64,000 nucleotides of DNA from a virus, in the IMG/VR virus record IMGVR_UViG_3300009610_000028, positions 19,415 through 83,414 of that record. One strand, 5' to 3'. Below are positions 1 through 6,743 of the stretch, in pieces. Position 1 is the stretch's first letter. Each line of letters begins with the position of its first letter. The position numbers were made by a program, and so were the translations under genes. The notes beneath the pieces were generated by a model. That model was given only the letters and a program-made list of their open reading frames with translations, did not search any database and had not been told where the DNA came from.

Positions 1-201
1 CTTCCACGTTGGTGCAAGTGCGGCAAGCCTATCAAGTTTGTTGACGAGCTTCGTTGCGAAGATTGCTTCGCGGACGACTCGCAGAAATATACAGGCAAGA
101 GTAACCGCGTGCAGACCACCAGTTGGCCGCCGGACACAGATCGTAAGTCTTCCAGTCCTCTTGGCCGGAGCAAACCCAATGTTCAAGTTCCGGCCTGTTG
201 A
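1..201 (+). CDS. C-terminal fragment of a small zinc-ribbon protein
   Basis: The frame is open from the window edge to a TGA at 199-201, so the start lies outside. The visible 66 residues begin with WCKCGKPI and continue to LRCEDCF, giving a CxC...CxxC set (visible residues 5, 7, 19, 22) typical of small zinc ribbons. The rest is Ser/Pro-rich and looks disordered. It overlaps the next gene by 23 nt, as is common in this genome. No function can be assigned. Confidence 0.55.
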   Translation, partial: LPRWCKCGKPIKFVDELRCEDCFADDSQKYTGKSNRVQTTSWPPDTDRKSSSPLGRSKPNVQVPAC

Positions 202-772
202 TGTTCCTGAATTCAAAGCCGGAGACATTCTCGGCTTCTCAGGCCACGCACTACTTAGTGCCTGGATCAACCTAATGACCTATGGTGTTCCCTTTTGGGG
301 ATTGAGTCATTGCGGCATTATCGCCGAGCATCAAGGACGACTGGTCCTCTTTGAGTCATGTGCCGAAACTCCTGACCCCTGCATCGTTCAAGAGAAGTTG
401 GTCAGTGGATCGCAGGCACATGACATAGGCCAAGCCGTCGCGAGTTATCCCGGCAAGGTCTGGCACTATCCGCTGTACCGTAAGCTTTATGACTTCGAGT
501 CAAAGCGGCTGTCTAAGTTCCTGCGTGGAAGTTTGGGCATGCCATACGACACGATTGGCGCGTTTCGTGCCACTGGTGTCGGGTTCTCGACGCTTGAGTC
601 AATGCTTCGTCCGGCGGACCTGAGCAGCTTGTTCTGCTCGGAATGGTGTTGTGCGGCGCACAGTGACATCGGAGTCTTTCCGACCGATCACTCCGGCCGT
701 TACAGCCCCAATCGTTTTGTAAGGACAGAACGCCGACACGGCATCTTGCTCAAGCCCACGAGGTTGAAATGA
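179..772 (+). CDS. Permuted NlpC/P60-like (YiiX/LRAT-type) amidase or peptidase
   Basis: The 197-residue protein starts at the ATG at 179; the frame is open further upstream, but that part is Arg-rich and overlaps the previous gene. The layout fits the circularly permuted papain-like fold: GDILGF (residues 15-20), His44 in GLSHCGII, Glu59 in LFES, and Cys153 in LFCSEWCC, with GMPYD in between. Family members hydrolyse amide or thioester bonds in cell wall or lipids. Here it precedes exported proteins, so cell-wall or envelope processing is plausible, but the substrate is unknown. No signal peptide is seen. Confidence 0.7.
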   Translation: MFKFRPVDVPEFKAGDILGFSGHALLSAWINLMTYGVPFWGLSHCGIIAEHQGRLVLFESCAETPDPCIVQEKLVSGSQAHDIGQAVASYPGKVWHYPLYRKLYDFESKRLSKFLRGSLGMPYDTIGAFRATGVGFSTLESMLRPADLSSLFCSEWCCAAHSDIGVFPTDHSGRYSPNRFVRTERRHGILLKPTRLK

Positions 773-1368
773 AACAAATTCTAGCGGCTGCTTTGCTGTC
801 GCTTGTGATGTTGGCTGGTTGTGGACACGTCGCGATTGACTATGGCGGACCAATAAAGGGTGTAACCCCGGTCGTCAGGAAAGAGTATCCGACTGTCAAC
901 CTGCCACTTAACCTTCGCCAGCCGAATTGGCTTGGTAACAAACGTGAAGGTTCCTGCGTGCATGCCACTGTGGTCATGCTGTTCCGCTGGCAAGGCCGTT
1001 ATGCAATGGCCAACCACTGGCGAAACACTTATGGCAACGGAGAAGTTGCTGATGAGACGTGGGATGCAAGGGATAGCCTGGCAAAGAAATTTGATCGTGA
1101 AGGAGTCCGCTACGCCTATACCATTAAAGGTGACGTAGCGTTCCTCGAATGGGCTTGCTCGACACGTCGCGGTTGCGGCGTCACTGTCATGGGCGGCAAG
1201 CACATGGTTGCTCTAGTTCACTTCGACAACGAGTGGGCCGGCATCCTCGACAACAATGACATTGACACCATCACTTGGGTCGCCCGTGAGACCTTCGTGG
1301 CTGAATGGCAGAACAGCAACGGCTGGGCGGTGACGCCTGTTTATACGCCGGCCCCACCCCTGCCGTAA
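769..1368 (+). CDS. Papain-like cysteine peptidase, predicted lipoprotein
   Basis: The start overlaps the previous stop as ATGA. Residues 1-18 form a lipoprotein signal (hydrophobic stretch, then LAGC with Cys18). The mature part has a papain/C39-like core: GSCVHA with probable nucleophile Cys63, His145 in GGKHMVALVHF, and an Asp/Asn cluster (ILDNND, about 160-165). Such proteins cleave peptide or isopeptide bonds; membrane anchoring suggests action at the host envelope, perhaps in lysis or exclusion (inference). A second papain-like protein without a signal peptide is encoded at 54410-54892. Confidence 0.7.
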   Translation: MKQILAAALLSLVMLAGCGHVAIDYGGPIKGVTPVVRKEYPTVNLPLNLRQPNWLGNKREGSCVHATVVMLFRWQGRYAMANHWRNTYGNGEVADETWDARDSLAKKFDREGVRYAYTIKGDVAFLEWACSTRRGCGVTVMGGKHMVALVHFDNEWAGILDNNDIDTITWVARETFVAEWQNSNGWAVTPVYTPAPPLP

Positions 1369-1382
1369 TGAAAGAGGAAAAC

Positions 1383-2030
1383 ATGCTCCGTCACCTGTTG
1401 GCGGTCGCCCTTTTGGTGGCCGCGATGTGTTCGCCGGTCGCTGCGCAGACTGCTATGAAAGCAGATGCTGCGTATGGCGTCCGCTATGTCGAAGAGAGGG
1501 TCGTCGAACTGCCTGGCGATCAACTCAAACCTTATCTCACAGTCTTTGGTGAGAAGGGTGATCCAAAGATGGCAGCGATGGTTAAGTGGTTTGAGACCAA
1601 CGATACCCTCAAGGGAATCAAGGACCAAACGCACTTCCTGGTGATGTACACGGACGATCCGATGTATCACCGCTACGCTGGCAACGTGCCTGCGTTGCCG
1701 TATGTGTGCCTACAAGCCGTGAACGTTGAGAAGCCAATTGCGGAATACGCCGGCTCTCAAGTTCCCATGACGGCCGACGCTCTGGCTAGGGGTCTTAACG
1801 TGACCGCCAGTAAAGCCGAGTGCTTCCGACGCCGGAATCAAGTGCAGCCTCAGCCTGGCCCTGGACCTGGACCATACATTGATCCAGCCCCGCAGCCGCT
1901 GCCGCCTACGCCTGGTCCCCCGTCTCGTCCCACGCCCCGCTTCCCTTGGTTCTTGCTCATCCTGATCGTGACTTTGAGTGCCGCTGGTGGCGCGGGTCGC
2001 GAGTGGTACAAGACCTACTACTCGAAATAA
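1383..2030 (+). CDS. Exported protein with proline-rich stalk and C-terminal membrane anchor
   Basis: ATG 1383 is chosen because AGAGGA lies just upstream; longer starts run into the preceding gene. Residues 1-22 form a signal peptide ending VAAQ. A roughly 130-residue soluble domain follows, then a Pro/Gly-rich linker (PQPGPGPGPY, PQPLPPTPGP) and a single membrane helix near the C-terminus (FPWFLLILIVTLSAAGG) with a short basic tail. This suits a protein held outside the inner membrane on a flexible stalk. No family is recognised. Its place beside peptidase and thioredoxin lipoproteins suggests an envelope role. Confidence 0.7.
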   Translation: MLRHLLAVALLVAAMCSPVAAQTAMKADAAYGVRYVEERVVELPGDQLKPYLTVFGEKGDPKMAAMVKWFETNDTLKGIKDQTHFLVMYTDDPMYHRYAGNVPALPYVCLQAVNVEKPIAEYAGSQVPMTADALARGLNVTASKAECFRRRNQVQPQPGPGPGPYIDPAPQPLPPTPGPPSRPTPRFPWFLLILIVTLSAAGGAGREWYKTYYSK

Positions 2031-2043
2031 GTCGGAGACAACA

Positions 2044-2427
2044 ATGTTCGTTCTGTCTGGTTCTACCCTGGCCATCCTTGTGTTGGGTGGCGTCTGTGCG
2101 TTCCTCGCCGGCAAATGGCTGTTCACCAAGGACAGCGAGGCCGAGGCCCGCAAGCGTGCCGCGATCAAGGTTGCGAGCACGATGGAAGCGATGGGCCTGG
2201 TTCGCCTGCCCAAGCTGCTTGAGTGCTACGCCGTCAATGACTGGAGTGGCCTGGCTCACGAGATCAAGCTTATGGCTGAACTCGCCGTCAACGAGAAAGC
2301 TCTGCTCGCAGAGTTTGACGTGACGTTCTCTCGCGTTCTCGACATGAAGCTTCGCTCGGAAGAGGGTCGCGCTCTGCTCGCCGCGAAGCTCGCCGCCACT
2401 GCCGCGCCCACGCCGGCTGTCGCCTAA
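2044..2427 (+). CDS. Small protein with N-terminal membrane helix (holin-like possibility)
   Basis: ATG 2044 follows a CGGAGA ribosome-binding site. Residues 3-25 form one membrane helix (STLAILVLGGVCAFLAGKW); the remaining roughly 100 residues are charged and helical, ending in an Ala/Pro tail. The 127-residue size and topology would allow a role as holin accessory or envelope protein, but no family motif is seen. It overlaps the thioredoxin gene by one base (TAATG), indicating translational coupling. Confidence 0.6.
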   Translation: MFVLSGSTLAILVLGGVCAFLAGKWLFTKDSEAEARKRAAIKVASTMEAMGLVRLPKLLECYAVNDWSGLAHEIKLMAELAVNEKALLAEFDVTFSRVLDMKLRSEEGRALLAAKLAATAAPTPAVA

Positions 2428-2753
2428 TGCGAGCCTTACTGGCCGCATTTCTGTTCGCGATTCTGATTGCAGGTTGTGAGGTTCAATCCTCATCTTCTCC
2501 ATCGCTGGTCGCTGTTACCGCGACATGGTGCGAACCCTGCCAACGCGACAAACCAAAGCTCGTGGAAGTCAGTCAAGAGTTTCCTGTAACCGTGCTTGAC
2601 TTTGACCAACAGCGAGCGGATGCCGACCGCCTCGGTGTCTCAAGTGTGCCTACCTACGTCGTCTATGACGCCAACGGTAAGGAAGTGCAACGGTTCGACA
2701 ACTTGAAGCGTGCCATTTGGCTGCTTCGCAAGTTGTATCAATTGAGCAATTGA
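2427..2753 (+). CDS. Thioredoxin-fold lipoprotein (TlpA-like)
   Basis: The 108-residue protein has a lipoprotein signal (LIAGC, Cys17) and a thioredoxin active site WCEPC (Cys35, Cys38), followed by the cis-proline motif SVPT near residue 75. It should be anchored in the membrane and act on disulfides outside the cytoplasm. Cytoplasmic phage thioredoxins and glutaredoxins usually serve ribonucleotide reductase; an exported one instead suggests redox control of envelope or lysis proteins such as its cysteine-peptidase neighbour (inference). The protein is compact and appears complete. Confidence 0.85.
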   Translation: MRALLAAFLFAILIAGCEVQSSSSPSLVAVTATWCEPCQRDKPKLVEVSQEFPVTVLDFDQQRADADRLGVSSVPTYVVYDANGKEVQRFDNLKRAIWLLRKLYQLSN

Positions 2754-2758
2754 TCGGT

Positions 2759-2809
2759 GGCCCTCATTAGAGGGCCGCTTCGTTCACCTACTGAGAGTGA
2801 ACGAAGCGG
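2759..2809 (+). promoter_or_regulatory. Two overlapping hairpins after the envelope gene cluster
   Basis: GGCCCTC (2759-2765) pairs with GAGGGCC (2770-2776) around a 4-nt loop. CCGCTTCGTTCAC (2775-2787) pairs perfectly over 13 bp with 2797-2809 around a 9-nt loop. The helices share bases 2775-2776, so the lowest pairs compete. No T-run follows, so a simple intrinsic terminator is unlikely; an mRNA end, processing site or attenuator is possible. The next gene's ribosome-binding site begins at the edge of the second stem. Confidence 0.6.
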
Positions 2810-2820
2810 AGGTTAAGGAA

Positions 2821-2946
2821 ATGGATTACTACGACAAGGTAATGATGCTCATCTTTGCTCTGAGTTGCTTATACGCAGCCGTCCGCATCGCTGAGATAAA
2901 CGTCACTGCCTCGTCGCCTAACCGCCGGACCAAGAAGGAAACCTAA
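2821..2946 (+). CDS. Small single-pass membrane protein (41 aa)
   Basis: A short frame starts at ATG 2821 behind GGAGG plus AAGGAA and stops directly before the next ATG. Residues 7-22 (VMMLIFALSCLYAAVR) form one membrane helix; the C-terminus is basic (NRRTKKET). The strong ribosome-binding site and exact fit between neighbours support it. Function unknown. Confidence 0.55.
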   Translation: MDYYDKVMMLIFALSCLYAAVRIAEINVTASSPNRRTKKET

Positions 2947-3546
2947 ATGACAGTACGCAACCCTCGCAGGTGCCGCCGCAACTGTCCAGAGGAAGCTCCT
3001 AAGCCGGGAATTGCACCAGCGCGTCCAGCGCAGTCACTGTCTGTGACTTCCAAATCGGAAGGTGATCGGATTTGGAGGCACGCGCTTTACGGTACGGGCA
3101 CGTGCATCGGAATGATCGAAGGCTATGCCCAAATGGGTATGCCTGGCGATCCTTTGGACACCATCAACGAATTTGTTAGGCGGCTCGTATCGGTCGCTGC
3201 TCACATAAAGGCCAAGAGAAATGAAAGTACGGATGCCCAGAGCGGACAACTTCCCGCTCGTGAAGATCACAGCCAAGGGTCTGAACTGGTCGAGCGAGAT
3301 GCTCCTGGATCAGACGCACAAGGAATGCGACATCCCGCTCCCAACAGGGACGGACGAGAACGACGTGGAAGTGACCGCGACGTTCTGCAACGGTCGGGGA
3401 CAGACGGTGGAAGATTGCGGAGTGCTGAAAGCACGAGTCGAGAAACCGAAACCGGCCCCAAAGAAAGCCGAGCCGAAACCGGAACCAAAGGTGGAAGCAA
3501 AGGCCGAAGCAAAGCCGGAAGCAAAGTCAGCGCCGGCGAAGAGTGA
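2947..3546 (+). CDS. Hypothetical protein overlapping the next gene in another frame
   Basis: ATG 2947 directly follows a stop, with AAGGAA upstream. Residues 36-90 look like an ordinary folded helical domain (DRIWRHALYGTGTCIG... INEFVRRLVSVAAHIK). The second half, which overlaps the 3221 gene for 326 nt, is a low-complexity Arg/Ser/Gly/Glu sequence and may simply be the shadow of that gene's repetitive tail. Either the two genes are overprinted or the true product is shorter. Function unknown. Confidence 0.5.
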   Translation: MTVRNPRRCRRNCPEEAPKPGIAPARPAQSLSVTSKSEGDRIWRHALYGTGTCIGMIEGYAQMGMPGDPLDTINEFVRRLVSVAAHIKAKRNESTDAQSGQLPAREDHSQGSELVERDAPGSDAQGMRHPAPNRDGRERRGSDRDVLQRSGTDGGRLRSAESTSRETETGPKESRAETGTKGGSKGRSKAGSKVSAGEE

Positions 3547-3559
3547 GTCAGTCGAATAA
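3221..3559 (+). CDS. Small protein with Lys/Glu/Pro/Ala-rich tail
   Basis: ATG 3221 is preceded by AAGAGAA. Residues 1-72 form a compact beta-like domain (FPLVKITAKGLNW, NDVEVTATFCNG). Residues 75-112 are a low-complexity tail of PKPE, KAEA and KPEA units ending SESVE. Such tails are common in small phage virion or decoration proteins. Codon content of this frame explains the odd composition of the overlapping upstream frame. A terminator-like hairpin pair follows. Confidence 0.6.
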   Translation: MKVRMPRADNFPLVKITAKGLNWSSEMLLDQTHKECDIPLPTGTDENDVEVTATFCNGRGQTVEDCGVLKARVEKPKPAPKKAEPKPEPKVEAKAEAKPEAKSAPAKSESVE

Positions 3560-3564
3560 CTTCT

Positions 3565-3607
3565 GCGGGCCTTCTATGCCCGCGCCGCCGATCTGCGGCT
3601 TTCTTTC
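3565..3607 (+). terminator. Tandem hairpins, second followed by T-rich tract
   Basis: GCGGGC (3565-3570) pairs with GCCCGC (3578-3583). Immediately after, GCCGC (3584-3588) pairs with GCGGC (3595-3599) and is followed by TTTCTTTC. The second has the form of an intrinsic terminator, separating the envelope cluster from the accessory virion genes. Confidence 0.6.
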
Positions 3608-3627
3608 AGCGATCCAAGGAGCCGTAG

Positions 3628-4089
3628 ATGGCCAATCTCGTTTACAACAGGTTCAAGAAAAACATCGCTGACGGCACGATTGACTTCGATGCCGCCGGCA
3701 CAGTCGTGCGGTGCTTGCTCGAACGCAGCACTTCCACCTATTCGCCGAACGCCGACGATGACTTCGTTGGTGATCTGACCGGGCTGGTGGAGATCACGGT
3801 CGCCAGCTATGCCCGCCAGACTGTTGCCAGCAAGGCGGTCAACCAAGACGACACGAATGATCGAGCGGAACTCGATTTCGATGACCTTGCCTTTGGCAAC
3901 CTCGAATCAGGTCAGACCGTCAAAGCTCTGATCTTCTACGTCCAGACCGGCGGCAGTGATGCCACGCCGAACGACGACATTCTGATCGCCCGCGTTGATA
4001 CCGACGCTGGAGCGATTCTTCCCGTGGCCCTGGCCGGCGGCGCGTTCAACGTCGCAGTGAATGCCGAAGGCTTCCTCCAACTCACGTAA
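3628..4089 (+). CDS. Putative virion structural protein (MANLVYN family)
   Basis: The 153-residue protein opens MANLVYNRFK...GTIDFD and contains VTVASYARQTV-like and NQDDTNDRAELDFDDLAFG segments. These resemble a widespread family of small phage structural proteins that open MANxVYNxGK and carry a VxQDNTNDRA motif near the middle (family resemblance from memory). The biochemical role is not known. It is the first gene after a terminator, behind an AAGGAG ribosome-binding site, and heads the accessory virion group. Confidence 0.65.
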   Translation: MANLVYNRFKKNIADGTIDFDAAGTVVRCLLERSTSTYSPNADDDFVGDLTGLVEITVASYARQTVASKAVNQDDTNDRAELDFDDLAFGNLESGQTVKALIFYVQTGGSDATPNDDILIARVDTDAGAILPVALAGGAFNVAVNAEGFLQLT

Positions 4090-4094
4090 ACAAC

Positions 4095-4610
4095 ATGGCT
4101 TTCTTTGCAGTCTTTGATCGGGTTAGTCCCAATCTGAACAAGTACATGGCGACGTTGTTCAACACGTCGGCCACACGCAAGGTTGTCGTCAATCGCATCT
4201 ACCGCTTCGATTGGCAAGTGCAAGCGGCGACTGGTGTGCAACTTGAGCAAGAGTTGCGGGGCATTACTGCCCGCAGCGGCGGTAACGCCGTGACGATTGT
4301 GTCCGAAGACCCTAACGATTCGTTGAGCGCCGGCATTACCGCCGAGCATGGTTCAACTGGTGTTACGGAAGGCGGACACGGACTTGTGCGACGGCTGTTT
4401 GCAACCAGTGAGGAAGTGGCGCTTGCTGCTTCAATCACACCGCCCTTTGTGTTGGGCCATGACAGCGATGCGCAACTCATCTACCAGCGCAGTGCAAACT
4501 CCAGCGGTCTCGTACTACGCGAGAACGACGGACTCACAATCAAGAATCTGACCAACAGCAACGTCGGCACTGTTAGCTACGTGTTCGAGTTTGAAGATCA
4601 GCCGGCGTAA
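4095..4610 (+). CDS. Putative virion protein, paralogue of the next gene
   Basis: A 171-residue beta-rich protein without signal or membrane segments. Its C-terminal segment SSGLVLRENDGLTIKN...YVFEFE matches the pattern in the next protein (GQGIVLRQNQGLEMLQ...FLIGFTVE), indicating a shared fold. The receptor or decoration role is inferred from position among structural genes. It lies 5 nt after the previous stop. Confidence 0.5.
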   Translation: MAFFAVFDRVSPNLNKYMATLFNTSATRKVVVNRIYRFDWQVQAATGVQLEQELRGITARSGGNAVTIVSEDPNDSLSAGITAEHGSTGVTEGGHGLVRRLFATSEEVALAASITPPFVLGHDSDAQLIYQRSANSSGLVLRENDGLTIKNLTNSNVGTVSYVFEFEDQPA

Positions 4611-4622
4611 AGAAGGTGACTC

Positions 4623-5267
4623 ATGGCTCTGGCAGGTGATTCAATCCTGGTGACTCCAGGTTCTGGTGCAACGGTTGCGACCCATACCGTTTCGTCCAAG
4701 GAACATCAGGTAGTGATGTTCGCCGATCAGACCGGCCACATCTGGGGTTCCAAGCCGCTCTACTACTTTCGTGTTCCGTTTCAGGTTCACGTCGGCGCTG
4801 CCAATACGAAGCATTGGGATTTGTTCAATGCTGACGCCTCACTAATCGTGCGCGTAGTCAGCACCATAATGATTCCTGACACGGTTACAGCCGTGACAGG
4901 GCAAATGTTTGATTGGAACATGTCTCGCACTACGGCAGTCGGCACAGGCGGCACTGCGCTAACAGCATGGTTGCCAGATTTGAATCAGACCGCCTTGGAC
5001 GCGGACATTACCTGCCGCGCCAAACCAACAGGCGGTGCAACGAATTCTACCATTTTGACGCAATGGCAGATGAATTCAGAAGAAACCAATACCAACTCAC
5101 AGCTAGTGGCTTCATTAGGCGGCTATGAGGCAATGCCAGAACCATTACGACCTGTGAATGGCGGGCAGGGCATTGTCCTTCGTCAAAATCAGGGTTTGGA
5201 AATGCTGCAAGTCACTGCGGCCTCTGCGGGAAACAGTGCTTTCTTGATTGGATTTACTGTGGAGTAA
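4623..5267 (+). CDS. Putative virion protein, paralogue of the previous gene
   Basis: A 214-residue beta-rich protein with an AAGGTGA ribosome-binding site before ATG 4623. It shares the C-terminal G(I/L)VLR(Q/E)N(Q/D)GL motif with the 4095 gene and is likely a diverged duplicate. Many small and polar residues (TGGTALTA, TGGATNST) suit a surface-exposed capsid or tail protein. No catalytic motif is visible. Confidence 0.5.
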   Translation: MALAGDSILVTPGSGATVATHTVSSKEHQVVMFADQTGHIWGSKPLYYFRVPFQVHVGAANTKHWDLFNADASLIVRVVSTIMIPDTVTAVTGQMFDWNMSRTTAVGTGGTALTAWLPDLNQTALDADITCRAKPTGGATNSTILTQWQMNSEETNTNSQLVASLGGYEAMPEPLRPVNGGQGIVLRQNQGLEMLQVTAASAGNSAFLIGFTVE

Positions 5268-5273
5268 CCTCGT

Positions 5274-6392
5274 GTGTCGCTACTCCTACTACTCAATCAG
5301 ATACCGCCGACCAATGTCTCGCTGAATGCAGTTTCGGCAGCGTGGTCAACAGTAGCGCCAACAGTCCGACGCGGAACGTCTCTCTCGCTTAGCCCGCTCA
5401 GTCGGACAATCTCAGTCGTCACTCCTACCATCACGGTAGGACGCTCGCTAAGCCTCTCACCGATTAGTCGCACGATCTCGGTTGTCGCTCCGACAGTCCG
5501 AGTTGGGACATCGCTTGCGTTGACTCCTGTCACCGCTGCCTGGTCTGTTGTCGCCCCGACCGTCTCAGCCAACACGCAAGTCTCGTTTGCTCCGCTAGTC
5601 GTCTCGACGCAGGCGGTTGCACCGAGCATCACGGTTGGAACCACGCTCGCACCTAATGTGCTGGTTGTGGCCTCTTCGCTCACTCAGCCTACGATCACTC
5701 GCGGCATCAACCTTACGTTGACACCGCTTGTCGTTCAGGCAACGTCTGTCGCGACTACGATCACTCGCGGCGTTGAAGTGACGTTGACCCCGGCTGATGC
5801 TCACTGGTCGGTGGTTGCTCCTGCGGTCACGAGTGGAACAACGCTTAGCCTGGCACCGCTGGTTGTGGCGACAAGCATCGTTGCTCCTGCGATTACGTTC
5901 GCCACGGATCACAACGTATCGCTTGCTCCGCTTGTTGTCAGTGTGACTTCGGTCGCACCAACAATCACAGTCGGACGCACACTTCAACTCAGTCCGCTTA
6001 GTGTTGCATTCTCTAGTCCACTGCCTAGCATCACGCGGGGTGTGGCTCTCGCGCTTTCACCAGCGGTCATCAGTTCGGCGATTATCGCGCCAGCGATTAG
6101 TCGCGGTGTATCTGCGACACTCACGCCGCTCGTACTGACGTTCACGCCAGTCGCTGTCACTCTTGGTGACATCACGACAATCGTCCTCAATCCGCTCGTC
6201 GTATCAATGACGTTCGGTTTGCCGTTGCTCACCGTAGAAGCCGGCGTTCACCCCTTCTTCTTTGAGTTTCTCCGCTCTGTGAACGTCGAGTTTCCGAAAC
6301 GTCGAAGGAATCGGTTTGTGATGCCAATCGTGAACCAGTATCCAATCGCGTTTGTGTTCGACCGGCAGGAACGATTGAAACTGGAGAGTTAA
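5274..6392 (+). CDS. Virion protein made of about fourteen 22-residue beta repeats
   Basis: Translation starts at GTG 5274. Residues 15 to about 320 are a tandem array of units close to SLSLSPLVVSxTSVAPTITVGT, fixed by a xLxP centre, a VAPTIT-like block and a closing Gly-Thr/Arg. Individual copies diverge but keep 22-23 residue spacing. Each probably forms two short beta strands, giving a long solenoid or fibre shaft. A non-repeat, basic C-terminus follows (FPKRRRNRFVMP). A fibre, whisker or capsid surface role is inferred. Long antisense frames here are by-products of the repeats. Confidence 0.65.
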   Translation: MSLLLLLNQIPPTNVSLNAVSAAWSTVAPTVRRGTSLSLSPLSRTISVVTPTITVGRSLSLSPISRTISVVAPTVRVGTSLALTPVTAAWSVVAPTVSANTQVSFAPLVVSTQAVAPSITVGTTLAPNVLVVASSLTQPTITRGINLTLTPLVVQATSVATTITRGVEVTLTPADAHWSVVAPAVTSGTTLSLAPLVVATSIVAPAITFATDHNVSLAPLVVSVTSVAPTITVGRTLQLSPLSVAFSSPLPSITRGVALALSPAVISSAIIAPAISRGVSATLTPLVLTFTPVAVTLGDITTIVLNPLVVSMTFGLPLLTVEAGVHPFFFEFLRSVNVEFPKRRRNRFVMPIVNQYPIAFVFDRQERLKLES

Positions 6393-6393
6393 T

Positions 6394-6702
6394 ATGGCCG
6401 GTCAAATTCATCAGTTCGACATTGGTACTGAGTTCATCTTTGAGTTCAGAGACCAAGACGCCATTCTCCCTCTCGATGACGCCACTCTGATCGAAGTCAT
6501 CTTTCGCAAACCGGGTGCTCCGAACGTCACTAAGGAACCAACCTTGGTGACAGATGGTTCCGATGGATTGGCCCGCTACATCGCCCTCGAAAATGATCTC
6601 GATGTAACCGGCAAGTGGCGAGCACAGGGTCACGTCATTAAACCTTCCGGCGAGTGGCACTCTACAGAAGCCGAGTTCACGGTCTATCCGAACTTGGATT
6701 AA
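6394..6702 (+). CDS. Small Ig-like virion protein (BppU-type fold possible)
   Basis: A 102-residue protein one base after the previous stop. The pattern DIGTEFIFEFRDQD, DDATLIEVIFRKPG, LDVTGKWRAQGHV and STEAEFTV is the alternating-strand layout seen in immunoglobulin-like phage domains such as the N-terminal part of baseplate upper proteins. It likely joins or decorates the neighbouring fibre-like protein (inference). It is complete and has no membrane segment. Confidence 0.55.
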   Translation: MAGQIHQFDIGTEFIFEFRDQDAILPLDDATLIEVIFRKPGAPNVTKEPTLVTDGSDGLARYIALENDLDVTGKWRAQGHVIKPSGEWHSTEAEFTVYPNLD

Positions 6703-6743
6703 CGGTGGTCGAAAGATCGCCACTCTCAGGCCGGTGATCTTTT

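Noticed and set aside
5297-6232. Antisense frames over the repeat protein
   Set aside because: Their regularity comes from the 22-residue repeats of the sense gene; no start signals were seen.
5274-6392. CRISPR-like repeat array
   Set aside because: The repeats are coding, diverged at DNA level and lack constant repeat plus unique spacer structure.
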